This document shows positions 46,855 to 56,400 of a DNA stretch of 64,000 nt, in pieces (the first letter of the stretch is position 1; each line of letters starts with the position of its first letter). Origin of the DNA: Haemophilus parainfluenzae. Lineage in GTDB: Bacteria > Pseudomonadota > Gammaproteobacteria > Enterobacterales > Pasteurellaceae. The notes beneath the pieces are model-generated. The model was not told the origin of the DNA. It worked only from the letters and a program-made list of their open reading frames with translations, and ran no database searches. A program made the translations under genes and the position numbers. Where the stretch lies: contig NZ_QEPT01000003.1 in NCBI RefSeq assembly GCF_003252755.1, forward strand, positions 124,001-188,000, given 5' to 3'.

Positions 46855-48771
46855 ATGAAATCTCTAAAAAATATTTTCAGAGCAATTATTTGCTCCATTT
46901 CTCTTTTATCTGCTTTTTCTTTTGCTCAAGAACGCTATAGTGTTCTGGCTTATCATTCGGTCGTAGATGAAACTGCATCTAAAGATAAAAAAATCTATTT
47001 TCCACAAACCATTTCGGCCCAATTGTTAATTAAACATTTCAACTGGCTTAAAGAAAATAAGTACAACATTATTAGCTGGCAGCAAGTCATTGATGCGGAA
47101 AATGGGAAAGGTACATTACCCGATAATGCAGTACTATTAAGTTTTGATGATGGTTACGAAACTATGTATAGCGTTATTTTTCCACTATTAAAAGCGTACA
47201 ACTATCCAGCTATTTTTGCACCTGTAACCAGTTGGTTGGATACACCTCAAAATCAAAAAATTCATTATGCCGATAAAATACTAGATCGTTCCGTCTTTGC
47301 TACCTGGGAACAAGTAAAAGAAATGGAGCAAAGCGGTCTAATTGAAATAGCCTCTCATACTCATGATATGCATAAAGGGGTAAATGCTAACCCTGCTGGT
47401 AGCAAAATACCTGCAGCAATCGTACCTGAATATAAAAATGGTAAATATGAAACTAAAGAATCCTATCAAAAAAGGTTATTAGAAGATTTTAAACATTCAT
47501 CTCAAACTATTTTCAATCATATTGGGAAAAAACCTCGAATTATAGTATGGCCTTATGGACAATTTAATGATATTGCTGTTGAAACAGCTAAACAAACAGA
47601 CATGCCCTATCATTTTTCTTTAGGAGAAAAGCTTATCAACAAGGTCGGGGATAGACATATCGGCCGTTTATTGTTAAATACTGAAACTGACTTAGCCACA
47701 ATAAAAAACTATTTAAACAGAGTAGATGAAGAACGTAAAATTCAACGTGTAGTGCATATTGACTTAGATTATGTTTACGATGTAGATAAAAAACAGCAAG
47801 CTAAAAACCTTGATAAACTTATTGAAAGAATTCATAACTATGGAATTACAACCGTTTATCTTCAAGCGTTCTCTGATCCGGATGGGAATGGTGTAGCTGA
47901 CGCTTTATATTTTCCAAACCAATATCTACCTGTTCGAGATGATATTTTTGGCCGTATAGCATGGCAATTACAAACCCGTGCTGGTGTTGAAGTATATGCT
48001 TGGATGCCTGTGCTTGCCTTTGATTTACGTAATAAAGTAAAAGATGCAAAATATGTTATCGATAGCCGTACTGGAAAACCATCAAAAGAGTCATATTTAC
48101 GTCTTTCCCCCTATAATCGTAAGAATATTGAAATTATTAAATCTATTTACAACGATTTATCTTTCTATGCCAAATTTAATGGCATTTTATTCCATGATGA
48201 TGCATTTCTAACTGATTTTGAAGGAAACGAAGGTAATCATGCAACTGGAGTTGTTAGCTCTCAAGCCAAACAAAAAACACTAGATCTTATTAGCTTAACC
48301 CACCAACTTAGTGATGCCTTAAAACCTTATTTCTTACGTGGCTCTTACTCGCTTAAAACTGCTCGTAATCTTTATGCATCAGTTATAACAGATCCAAATG
48401 CAGAAGAATGGCTAGCTCAAAATTTAAAAACGCTCACTGAAAATTATGATACAACCGCAATTATGGCAATGCCATATATGGAAAACGAGCATTCTATTTC
48501 AGAAAAAGAAGCTCATCGATGGTTCTCATCTCTCATTGAAAAAGTCAAAGCGCAAGTGCCATTAAATAAAGTCCTATTTGAATTTCAAGTAGTGAATTGG
48601 AGAACCCAAAAGCCAATTCCAGAAGTAGAACTCATTGATTGGATGAAATTACTGCAACAAAACCGTATTTATAGTTATGGTTACTACCCAGACAATTTCT
48701 TAAATAATCAACCTAACCTAGGCAAAATGAAACCGCACTTTTCAATAAATACTAATATGGGTAAACCATAA
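46855..48771 (+). CDS. pgaB: Poly-beta-1,6-N-acetyl-D-glucosamine N-deacetylase PgaB
   Basis: Periplasmic enzyme that partly deacetylates PNAG and, in its second domain, hydrolyses it. Of the 638 residues, the CE4 deacetylase domain (about 25-300) has SFDDGYETMY with metal/catalytic Asp and later ASHTHDMH. The GH153-type domain (about 300-630) has VHIDLDYVYD and LFHDDAFLTDFEG. The signal peptide ends AFSFAQ without a lipobox Cys, unlike lipoprotein PgaB of E. coli, so it may be soluble or only signal-anchored. It lies between pgaA and pgaC (9 bp). Confidence 0.94.
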   Translation: MKSLKNIFRAIICSISLLSAFSFAQERYSVLAYHSVVDETASKDKKIYFPQTISAQLLIKHFNWLKENKYNIISWQQVIDAENGKGTLPDNAVLLSFDDGYETMYSVIFPLLKAYNYPAIFAPVTSWLDTPQNQKIHYADKILDRSVFATWEQVKEMEQSGLIEIASHTHDMHKGVNANPAGSKIPAAIVPEYKNGKYETKESYQKRLLEDFKHSSQTIFNHIGKKPRIIVWPYGQFNDIAVETAKQTDMPYHFSLGEKLINKVGDRHIGRLLLNTETDLATIKNYLNRVDEERKIQRVVHIDLDYVYDVDKKQQAKNLDKLIERIHNYGITTVYLQAFSDPDGNGVADALYFPNQYLPVRDDIFGRIAWQLQTRAGVEVYAWMPVLAFDLRNKVKDAKYVIDSRTGKPSKESYLRLSPYNRKNIEIIKSIYNDLSFYAKFNGILFHDDAFLTDFEGNEGNHATGVVSSQAKQKTLDLISLTHQLSDALKPYFLRGSYSLKTARNLYASVITDPNAEEWLAQNLKTLTENYDTTAIMAMPYMENEHSISEKEAHRWFSSLIEKVKAQVPLNKVLFEFQVVNWRTQKPIPEVELIDWMKLLQQNRIYSYGYYPDNFLNNQPNLGKMKPHFSINTNMGKP

Positions 48772-48780
48772 GGATTGATT

Positions 48781-50022
48781 ATGAATCAACAATTCTTAGA
48801 AATGCTTAGCATCTTCGTATTTATGTATCCTGCTGGAATGGCAATATATTGGGTAACTGCAAGCCTCTGTTATTACCTTTTTATGGAAGGGAAGCTCAGG
48901 CAACCAACTTTCCAGCAAATGCCAAAAGAGCGAGTCTCAATGGTCAGCATTATGGTGCCCTGCTACAACGAGGGAGATAATTTAGATGAGGCTATCCCTT
49001 ATTTACTTCAGCTAAGATACCCCAATTATGAACTCATCTTTATCAATGATGGTAGCAAAGATAACACGGGTGAAATTATTGACCGTTGGGCAAAAGAAAA
49101 CAAACGCATTGTTGCACTTCATCAAGAAAACCAAGGTAAAGCCAGTGCATTAAATCATGGCCTATTAGTCGCTAAAGGGGAATACGTCGCTTGTATTGAT
49201 GGCTATGCCGTATTGGATTTCGATGCTATCGATTACATGGTCCAATCCCTTGAATTAAACCGTTCTTATGGTGCCGTTACAGGTAATCCTCGTGTACGTA
49301 ACCGTAGTACCATCTTAGGTCGATTACAGGTCTCTGAATTTAGTTCCATCATCGGTCTAATCAAACGAGCACAAAGCTTAATGGGAACAATCTTCACTGT
49401 ATCTGGCGTATGCTGTCTATTTCGAAAAGAAATAATGGAAGAAATTGGCGGCTGGAGTACCAATATGATCACTGAAGACATTGATATCAGTTGGAAAATT
49501 CAAACCGCTGGTTACAACATAATGTATGAACCTAGAGCTTTATGCTGGGTACTAATGCCTGAACGCATTTCCGGTTTATATAAACAACGTTTACGTTGGG
49601 CACAAGGCGGAGCTGAAACTATTCTGAAATATTTCCCACAAGTCTGGCGATGGAAAAACCGCCGTTTGTGGCCTATGTACGCAGAATATTTAGTTACTGC
49701 GAGTTGGGCAATTTTATTAGTTACATTGGTTGCACTTGCACTATACCGCAAGTTTATTTTAGGTATGGGTATTCAAAACATGGAATTGTTTGAAACGAAT
49801 ATATCGATCATGTTTTTTTCCTTCTTCTTACAGTGCCTCTTAAGTCTATACATAGATTCACGTTATGAAAAAGGATTGATCCAATATGGAATTTCTTGCA
49901 TTTGGTATCCCTATGTTTATTGGTTACTCAATACCGTAACACTGCTAGTAGGGATTCCAAAAGCAATTTTTAGAAACAAGTCCAAATTAGCTGTATGGAC
50001 AAGCCCTGACAGAGGAGTTTAA
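48781..50022 (+). CDS. pgaC: PNAG synthase glycosyltransferase PgaC, with Asp-to-Tyr in the DGD motif
   Basis: Family 2 glycosyltransferase of the inner membrane that polymerises UDP-GlcNAc into PNAG. From the ATG at 48781 (AAGGA 6 bp upstream) it has 413 residues. Conserved elements are FINDGSKDNTGE, TEDIDISWK (catalytic Asp) and QRLRWAQGG (QxxRW). Where E. coli PgaC has CIDGDALLD, this sequence has CIDGYAVLD: residue 142 is Tyr (TAT at 49204-49206). The second Asp of this DxD-like motif normally binds the UDP-sugar metal, so activity is doubtful. N- and C-terminal membrane helices are present. Confidence 0.92.
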   Translation: MNQQFLEMLSIFVFMYPAGMAIYWVTASLCYYLFMEGKLRQPTFQQMPKERVSMVSIMVPCYNEGDNLDEAIPYLLQLRYPNYELIFINDGSKDNTGEIIDRWAKENKRIVALHQENQGKASALNHGLLVAKGEYVACIDGYAVLDFDAIDYMVQSLELNRSYGAVTGNPRVRNRSTILGRLQVSEFSSIIGLIKRAQSLMGTIFTVSGVCCLFRKEIMEEIGGWSTNMITEDIDISWKIQTAGYNIMYEPRALCWVLMPERISGLYKQRLRWAQGGAETILKYFPQVWRWKNRRLWPMYAEYLVTASWAILLVTLVALALYRKFILGMGIQNMELFETNISIMFFSFFLQCLLSLYIDSRYEKGLIQYGISCIWYPYVYWLLNTVTLLVGIPKAIFRNKSKLAVWTSPDRGV

Positions 50023-50024
50023 AT

Positions 50025-50300
50025 ATGACAACGGCTACTTTACAACAATTGATGGTAATTAATAAAGGTAGAAGCCTTCCATTACTGATAAAAACCAAAA
50101 GCGCTTTATTAGATATTGCTACATGGGCTTTATGGGGTTATGTCATCACTTTTGTAGCAAGATATGCGGATCGCATCTTCACCAAACCAATTATTGATAG
50201 TTTATTGTTCCTTGATATTGTCAGTATTATGTTTACTGTATCAGCAGTATTGGTAGTATTGGCTTATGTTTGGTCTATTCTCACCGTAGCAAAAGAATAG
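50025..50300 (+). CDS. pgaD: PgaD-like PNAG synthesis subunit
   Basis: The 91-residue inner-membrane protein has two transmembrane segments (about 29-46 and 63-85), the layout of PgaD, which in E. coli stabilises PgaC and mediates c-di-GMP control. It is shorter than E. coli PgaD (137) and lacks its C-terminal tail. It starts 2 bp after the pgaC stop. Family assignment rests mainly on position and topology. Confidence 0.82.
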   Translation: MTTATLQQLMVINKGRSLPLLIKTKSALLDIATWALWGYVITFVARYADRIFTKPIIDSLLFLDIVSIMFTVSAVLVVLAYVWSILTVAKE

Positions 50301-50323
50301 ATCAAAAAAATCTTAATATAAAA

Positions 50324-50361
50324 ATAACCGCACTTGGGTTAAAAAATCAAAGTGCGGTTAT
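50324..50361. terminator. Inverted uptake-sequence terminator between pgaD and pckA
   Basis: ATAACCGCACTT (50324-50335) pairs perfectly with AAGTGCGGTTAT (50350-50361). It serves the ends of two convergent genes. Confidence 0.75.
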
Positions 50362-50396
50362 TTGTAGAGGTATCTTAATTAGATACTAATTTCTAA

Positions 50397-52013
50397 TTAA
50401 GCTTTTGGACCTGCTGCGATAAGCGCTTTACCTTCCGCGTTAGTCGCATATTTTTCGAAGTTTTTCACAAAACGTCCCGCAAGATCTTTTGCTTTTGCTT
50501 CCCATTGTGCTTTATCCGCATAAGTATCACGTGGATCTAAGATCGCAGGATCTACGCCAGGTAATGCTTTTGGAATGGCTAAATTAAAGATTGGTAACTC
50601 GCCCATTTCTGCTTTTTCGATAGAACCATCTAGGATTGCATCGATAATACCACGAGTATCTTTTATTGAGATACGTTTACCAGTACCGTTCCAACCTGTA
50701 TTAACTAAATATGCTTCTGCACCGGCGGCTTGCATACGTTTAACTAACACTTGAGCATATTGTGTTGGGTGGAGAGTTAAGAACGCCGCACCGAAACATG
50801 CTGAGAAGGTTGGAGTTGGTTCAGTAATACCACGCTCTGTACCCGCTAATTTAGCGGTGAAACCAGATAAGAAGTAATATTTGGTTTGCTCTGGTGTCAA
50901 TTTAGACACTGGCGGTAATACACCGAATGCATCCGCAGTTAAGAAAATTACTTTTGTTGCGTGACCTGCGCGAGACACCGGTTTAACAATATTATCAATG
51001 TGATAAATTGGGTAAGATACACGAGTATTTTCAGTTTTAGAACCATCGTCAAAATCAACTGAACCGTCAGCACGAACAACGACGTTTTCTAATAATGCAT
51101 CGCGGCGGATTGCACGATAAATATCCGGCTCATTTTCTTCTGAAAGATGGATAGTTTTCGCATAGCAACCACCTTCAAAGTTGAAGATACCTACATCATC
51201 CCAACCGTGCTCATCGTCACCGATTAATTCACGTTTTGGATCGGTAGAAAGTGTGGTTTTACCTGTACCTGATAAACCGAAGAAGATTGCTACATCACCG
51301 TCTTTACCTACGTTAGCAGAACAGTGCATTGCACCTACACCTTTAAGTGGTAGGAAGTAGTTCATCATTGAGAACATACCTTTCTTCATTTCACCGCCGT
51401 ACCAAGTACCACCGATTAATTGAATACGCTCAGTTAAGTTAAATGCAACGAAGTTTTCAGAGTTCAAACCTTGTTCTTTCCAGTTCGGGTTGGTACATTT
51501 AGAACCATTCATCACCACGAAATCTGGTTTAAAGGTTTTTAATTGTTCTTCTGTCGGACGAATGAACATATTTTTCACAAAGTGTGCTTGCCATGCTACT
51601 TCAGTCACAATACGCACTGCGATACGGTCTTGTTCACTTGCGCCACAGAAACCATCAACCACGAATAAACGTTTGCCAGAAAGTTGTTTAGTCACAAGAC
51701 CTTTCAAGCTTGACCAAGTTTCTTGAGTCATTGGTTTGTTATCGTTTTTCGCCACATCAGAAGTCCACCACACCGTATCTTTTGTGGTATCATCTAAAAC
51801 GATGTATTTGTCTTTCGGTGAACGACCGGTAAAGATCCCTGTATCAACAGCCACCGCACCAGTTGTGGTAAGTGTCCCTTTTTCAAAGCCTTCTAAGCCT
51901 GGTTTTGTTTCTTCTTCAAAAAGTTGTTCATAACTTGGGTTATAAACCACTTCTTTAACATCATGAATACCAACTGCTTCAAGTTCTTTAATTACGTTTT
52001 TAACATCAGTCAT
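50397..52013 (-). CDS. pckA: Phosphoenolpyruvate carboxykinase (ATP)
   Basis: Converts oxaloacetate and ATP to PEP and CO2 (in Pasteurellaceae also run in the CO2-fixing direction toward succinate). The 538 residues match E. coli PckA (540). The P-loop [11 protein letters not shown], the metal/substrate region [10 protein letters not shown] and [10 protein letters not shown] are all present. The upstream 214 bp holds its promoter and that of the divergent esterase. Confidence 0.97.
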   Translation of the reverse strand: MTDVKNVIKELEAVGIHDVKEVVYNPSYEQLFEEETKPGLEGFEKGTLTTTGAVAVDTGIFTGRSPKDKYIVLDDTTKDTVWWTSDVAKNDNKPMTQETWSSLKGLVTKQLSGKRLFVVDGFCGASEQDRIAVRIVTEVAWQAHFVKNMFIRPTEEQLKTFKPDFVVMNGSKCTNPNWKEQGLNSENFVAFNLTERIQLIGGTWYGGEMKKGMFSMMNYFLPLKGVGAMHCSANVGKDGDVAIFFGLSGTGKTTLSTDPKRELIGDDEHGWDDVGIFNFEGGCYAKTIHLSEENEPDIYRAIRRDALLENVVVRADGSVDFDDGSKTENTRVSYPIYHIDNIVKPVSRAGHATKVIFLTADAFGVLPPVSKLTPEQTKYYFLSGFTAKLAGTERGITEPTPTFSACFGAAFLTLHPTQYAQVLVKRMQAAGAEAYLVNTGWNGTGKRISIKDTRGIIDAILDGSIEKAEMGELPIFNLAIPKALPGVDPAILDPRDTYADKAQWEAKAKDLAGRFVKNFEKYATNAEGKALIAAGPKA

Positions 52014-52189
52014 AGTTCACCTCTTGATTAAAGTTTAAAAATTTTTCCTATGTTTATTGTATGGGAATTGTCAAAAAAAAAATGTTAACTAGATCTCATT
52101 TTTGAACATTCATTGGAAAATTCTACCCCTTTTTAGGTGGTTTAGGAGGTTGGGATACAACAAGGTTGATTTACCCATCATATTTTCGA

Positions 52190-52208
52190 TATAGTGAGAA
52201 CTATTATC
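52190..52208. promoter_or_regulatory. Fur-box candidate upstream of the esterase gene
   Basis: TATAGTGAGAACTATTATC matches the Fur consensus GATAATGATAATCATTATC at 14 of 19 positions and lies 20 bp before the ATG of the esterase gene. Confidence 0.65.
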
Positions 52209-52227
52209 AACTCAAGACTCAATACCC

Positions 52228-53094
52228 ATGTTCTCATTTTTGCGTTTACCCTTTTTATTTTGTCTGCTGATATTTACGCAAATCACGCAAGCAGAACCCG
52301 ACTTTAAGATTCCACCTATTCAAGAAAGCATGAAAAAAATGTATCAAATTCAACAAAAAGATTTTACCTTTGAAGACAATCATTACCGCTTGTTTATTGC
52401 GGTACCACCAAAAACATCGCAAAAACTGACCGCACTTTACACGTTAGATGGCAATGCTCAATTTCCAATGGCCGTGAATGCTGTCAATCCCAATAAACCT
52501 CTACCGCTTATTGTCGGTATCGGTTATGTATCTGATAAAGCTTATGTTATTGAAGAACGCACGAGAGACTACACTTTCCCTGCAGAAGGTGCCGAATTCG
52601 CCAAAGGAGGAAAAGCTGCCAATTTTCTACGTTTTATTCAACAAGACGTAAAGCCTTATATTGAACAGCATTTTGATATTAATAAGGAAAAACAATATTT
52701 CTTTGGCCATTCTTTTGGTGGGTTATTTGGATTATATGTACTCTTCCATCAACCGGATTTATTTCAATATTACACCTTGGCAAGCCCTTCTCTTTGGTGG
52801 GGGAACGGCTCATTTCTACCTCAAAATGAACCATGGATTAGCCAAAAACCATCACATATTCTGATTACATTAGGCTATTATGAAGAGCATCCTGAACAGG
52901 ATACGAATATGACTGAAGAACAATTACAGCGTATTAATCAACGGAAACAAATGCGAACAATCAATGCACATCAATTGGCGGAAATATTGGAAAAACAAGG
53001 TAATTCCGTGGAATTTATTTCAATTCCCAATAAAAATCATGGAGGCTCAATTCCGGACGCTATCAAACATTGTTTAGAACAAGTTCAACAATAA
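52228..53094 (+). CDS. Secreted esterase, IroE/Fes-like (alpha/beta hydrolase)
   Basis: The 288-residue protein has a signal peptide (cleavage after TQA, residue ~22) and a D-type esterase fold. The nucleophile Ser162 is in GHSFGG, and the late His in NKNHGGS completes the triad; an acidic partner is likely between them. Length and motifs fit the IroE/BesA group, which cleaves tri-catechol siderophore lactones in the periplasm. A Fur-box match directly upstream supports a role in iron release from xenosiderophores. No siderophore synthesis genes are near. A generic esterase is the alternative. Confidence 0.78.
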   Translation: MFSFLRLPFLFCLLIFTQITQAEPDFKIPPIQESMKKMYQIQQKDFTFEDNHYRLFIAVPPKTSQKLTALYTLDGNAQFPMAVNAVNPNKPLPLIVGIGYVSDKAYVIEERTRDYTFPAEGAEFAKGGKAANFLRFIQQDVKPYIEQHFDINKEKQYFFGHSFGGLFGLYVLFHQPDLFQYYTLASPSLWWGNGSFLPQNEPWISQKPSHILITLGYYEEHPEQDTNMTEEQLQRINQRKQMRTINAHQLAEILEKQGNSVEFISIPNKNHGGSIPDAIKHCLEQVQQ

Positions 53095-53103
53095 AAGGCT
53101 ATA

Positions 53104-53135
53104 AAAAATCCCCGTTATCATAAACGGGGATTTTT
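53104..53135. terminator. Bidirectional terminator between the esterase gene and hslO
   Basis: A perfect 13-bp stem AAAAATCCCCGTT (53104-53116) / AACGGGGATTTTT (53123-53135) with a 6-nt loop sits between convergent genes. Confidence 0.88.
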
Positions 53136-53136
53136 C

Positions 53137-54003
53137 TTATTGGGCTTGTTTGAGTTTATCAATGGCTTCTTTATTGAAGAAGTAATGCGTGCCACAACAT
53201 TCACACTGCATATCAATACTGCCTTTATGCTCTTCTAAGATTTCCTCAATTTCAGCTTCAGGAATCAGTAATAATGCAGCCCCTGAACGCTCCGGTGAGC
53301 AACCACAGAAGAAAGAAACTGATTGCGGTTCAAAAACTTCCACTACTTCTTCGTGATATAAACGATAAAGCAATTCTTCTGCCGGTAATCCAAATAACTC
53401 CTCATCTTTGACTGTTGCAGCTAAAGTCGTTAAATGTTCAAAATCCTCTGGCGTACCTTGGCCATCTGGCATAATTTGTAACAACATCCCTGCCGCCACT
53501 GGTTTGCCTTCATATTCACCGGTACGAATAATAAGTTGGGTTTGTAATTGTTCTGAACGAACAAAATAGTCTTCTAAACATTCCGTAATGGTTGGTTTAT
53601 CTAAACCGATAACGCCTTGATAACGCTCACCTTCGGTTGGAGCAATCGTAATCACTAATACGCCTTTGCCGATCATATCATGTAGGCTCATACCGTCTTG
53701 AATATCACCTTGCACACGGGCTAATGCACGGATCTGTTGTTGATCATTGCCATTAACTAAGGCTAATTTTAATGGACCATCACCTTGAATTTGAACCGTA
53801 ATATTGCCATTAAATTTTAATGTGGCGGTCAACAAATTCGTTGCCACCATCATCTCGCCCAGTAAGTTTTGTACCGCTTTTGGATAATGATGAGTATTCA
53901 ATGTATCAGTAAAGGTTTGGTTTAATCGTACCCATTCACCACGCATGGCACGGTTTTGGAAAAGGTAACGGTAAAGTTTGTCATTGTCTTGAGTGTAATT
54001 CAT
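53137..54003 (-). CDS. hslO: 33-kDa redox-regulated chaperone Hsp33
   Basis: Cytoplasmic holdase activated by oxidation. At 288 residues it has the usual length (E. coli 292). The zinc-binding redox switch is intact at the C-terminus: CGC in SFFCGCSPERSG and CECC in MQCECCGTHYFF. Monocistronic, with a long leader that carries two widely spaced uptake sequences (about 54030-54100). Confidence 0.96.
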   Translation of the reverse strand: MNYTQDNDKLYRYLFQNRAMRGEWVRLNQTFTDTLNTHHYPKAVQNLLGEMMVATNLLTATLKFNGNITVQIQGDGPLKLALVNGNDQQQIRALARVQGDIQDGMSLHDMIGKGVLVITIAPTEGERYQGVIGLDKPTITECLEDYFVRSEQLQTQLIIRTGEYEGKPVAAGMLLQIMPDGQGTPEDFEHLTTLAATVKDEELFGLPAEELLYRLYHEEVVEVFEPQSVSFFCGCSPERSGAALLLIPEAEIEEILEEHKGSIDMQCECCGTHYFFNKEAIDKLKQAQ

Positions 54004-54152
54004 TATTTGTTCCTATTTATTCTTTGAGTAAAAAGTGCGGTCAATTTTGAGAATAAATTGTAAACGTTCAAAAAAGATATCGTTTTGTTACCGCACTTTG
54101 TGCCTGTGCAGTATTATGGGGGTGAAAATCAAAATTACAAGCCAAAAAGAAA

Positions 54153-54176
54153 AGCGGATAGCTTTCACTATCCGCT
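54153..54176 (-). terminator. Porin gene terminator
   Basis: A 9-bp stem AGCGGATAG (54153-54161) / CTATCCGCT (54168-54176) is followed on the minus strand by TTTTCTTTTT. Confidence 0.8.
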
Positions 54177-54201
54177 AGTTTTATAAGATTAAACTGATAA
54201 A

Positions 54202-55281
54202 TTACCAGTATGCACGTAAACCGATAACAGTTTTGAAATCGCGGCTACGATCTACAGTGCTGTTTTCGTATTTAGTACGAGTCGCTTGCCATTCTAAGAA
54301 TGGTTTCACTTTTAAAGAACCTTGATTATATACGTAGTATTCAGTACCTACCATGAATTGACGAGTTCTGTCTGTATCACCAAATTGTTTATCTGTTTTA
54401 TACGCATACATTGCATATACGTTCCAATCTTCGTTTAAACCTTGACGAACAATCGCACGCACTTCATTTTTAGTACGTTTGTCACCTTGGTTTTTAGTTA
54501 CTTGACGTTCTAAATCTAAACCATAAGTGGTGTGAACGAAGTTATACGCTAAACCTAATCCATAAGCATTGCGGTAATATGCAGTATTATTCGCATTTTC
54601 AGAAATTTCACGAGTAAAACCAGCTGCTACGGTTACATTTTGGATGCTATCAATTGCATGATTGAAGATAAGACCTGTACCCCAAGCATTTTTACGTTTG
54701 TTCGCTAAATCAAGGTTTTTCATGCTACGTTTGCTTGAACCACCATAGTATGCACCAAATTTAACTTTGTTATCACCATAGTTACCGTTGTACACATATT
54801 GAGTTACACGACGTGCAGAACCATCTAATAAGCCATCAGATAAGCTGTAAGTATTTGCTAAGTCGGTTTGTCTAACTTCATCTGTAATGGTTACCATGTT
54901 ACCGTAAGTTAATTCACCGAATTGTTTGTGGCCAAAACCAGCATAAAGTTGGTGAGTATAAACATGGTCAAAATCATGTTGTGAAGGTGCTTCACCACGC
55001 ATACGCCATTCAGCACGGCCTAAAGCGTAGAAATCGCCACCTAAGCTTTGTTTTAATTTGAAACCAAAACGTGAGCCGTTGTTATCAACTGCGTGGTTGA
55101 TGTGTTCTTTAGTTACATCACCATTTACATAGTTAGTTTTGTTAGAGGTGCTTTCCCATTTAACACGTAAAGAACCATAAAAATCAACATCAGTACCAGT
55201 TTGGTCAATGTGGAAGTTATAAGCTTGTGCAGAACCTGCTGCTAATGCGGCTACAGATAAAGCAAGAAGTGTTTTTTTCAT
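54202..55281 (-). CDS. Major outer-membrane porin (OmpP2-like)
   Basis: General-diffusion trimeric porin. The 359 residues have a signal peptide (AGSAQA, cut at ~20) and then a 16-strand barrel pattern starting VDFYGSLRVKWES and ending in the C-terminal aromatic residue of VIGLRAYW. PEFGG-type internal features are replaced by LGGDFYALGRAEWRMRG, as in H. influenzae P2. Monocistronic. The 165-bp upstream gap is AT-rich promoter sequence with nothing else visible. The name ompP2 is avoided because orthology cannot be shown here. Confidence 0.92.
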   Translation of the reverse strand: MKKTLLALSVAALAAGSAQAYNFHIDQTGTDVDFYGSLRVKWESTSNKTNYVNGDVTKEHINHAVDNNGSRFGFKLKQSLGGDFYALGRAEWRMRGEAPSQHDFDHVYTHQLYAGFGHKQFGELTYGNMVTITDEVRQTDLANTYSLSDGLLDGSARRVTQYVYNGNYGDNKVKFGAYYGGSSKRSMKNLDLANKRKNAWGTGLIFNHAIDSIQNVTVAAGFTREISENANNTAYYRNAYGLGLAYNFVHTTYGLDLERQVTKNQGDKRTKNEVRAIVRQGLNEDWNVYAMYAYKTDKQFGDTDRTRQFMVGTEYYVYNQGSLKVKPFLEWQATRTKYENSTVDRSRDFKTVIGLRAYW

Positions 55282-55446
55282 AACGCTTTCCCTATTATTT
55301 AATGAAGTTTATTAAAAAATTGAACTTTTTGCAGTTTATACACTACAACTTAAATGGTCAACCCTAAATTTTGCCAACTATCAGAAAATAGGCAATATTT
55401 TGACTAAAATCAATCAAGATAAATACATATTTGATTATTTTACCGC

Positions 55447-56400
55447 CTATTTAATTAATAAATTAAGCGAAGAAAACACTTGGCTTGAAGTAATATTTTC
55501 CATTGTATTCGCCGTTAAATAATGCTGATTTTGACCATAACAGCCAATTAAGGTCGGATCACTTGCACCATAAAGCGTTATATTCGGTTTATCCAGTGCG
55601 GCTGTCAAATGGGCAAGCCCTGTATCTACCGATACCACGGCTTTCGCATTGGCAATTTGTCCAGCCAATTCATTCAATGAAAGCTTAGGCAAAACGACTA
55701 CATGAGATAAACCTACGGCTAATCGCTCTGCTCTTGCCTTTTCTTTTTCATTTCCCCAAGGTAAACGGACTTGAACAGAAAGTGCGGTCAGTTTTTCAAT
55801 TAAATTTCGCCATTCTTGTTCTGGCCAATGCTTTTCATCTCTTGTTGTAGAATGAAAAAAGATCACATAAGGTTCGATAGAATCTGCAGAAATAAAATGA
55901 CGAGCAATACCATAATCCCCTTTTTCTTTCGGTAATGGATAAGATAAGGCTTGAGCAAAAAGTTGACGAATACGTTCTACCGCATGTTGTTGATAGGAAA
56001 TAGCGTATTTTTTATCGTAGAACAAGGAGGCAATCGGCTCACGGATACTTTTTCGGTCATAACCATGTTTAACGCCATTGGCTAAGCGTGTTGCAAAAAA
56101 AGCACTCTTAAAAAGCCCTTGAGCATCAATCACAGCATCATATTGATTGGCTTGTAATAAAGTGCGGTAAGATTTCCACTCGTTTTTGGTCTGAGCCGAA
56201 AAAGGCGATTTTCGCCAACGTCTTAAGGCAATTGGAATGATTTGCTTCACTGCAGAATGCCAATGTGGAATTTCGGCAAAATTCTCTTCTACCACCCAAT
56301 CAATGGAGAGATTAGGAATAGCACGCTGCGCATCAGTCAATGCCGGCAAAGTATGGATTACATCGCCCATAGAAGACGTTTTGATCACGCATACTTTCAT
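55447..56400 (-). CDS. waaC: LOS heptosyltransferase I (WaaC/OpsX)
   Basis: Adds the first L-glycero-D-manno-heptose to Kdo of lipid A-Kdo in the inner core (GT9 family). The 317 residues start MKVCVIKTSSMGDVIHTLPA, with the family GDxxHxLPA motif; VSVDTGLAHLTAALDKPNITLYGASDP is the ADP-heptose site. Its start overlaps the stop of the upstream DMT permease gene by 4 bp (ATGA), so it is in one operon with that gene and waaF. Confidence 0.94.
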   Translation of the reverse strand: MKVCVIKTSSMGDVIHTLPALTDAQRAIPNLSIDWVVEENFAEIPHWHSAVKQIIPIALRRWRKSPFSAQTKNEWKSYRTLLQANQYDAVIDAQGLFKSAFFATRLANGVKHGYDRKSIREPIASLFYDKKYAISYQQHAVERIRQLFAQALSYPLPKEKGDYGIARHFISADSIEPYVIFFHSTTRDEKHWPEQEWRNLIEKLTALSVQVRLPWGNEKEKARAERLAVGLSHVVVLPKLSLNELAGQIANAKAVVSVDTGLAHLTAALDKPNITLYGASDPTLIGCYGQNQHYLTANTMENITSSQVFSSLNLLIK

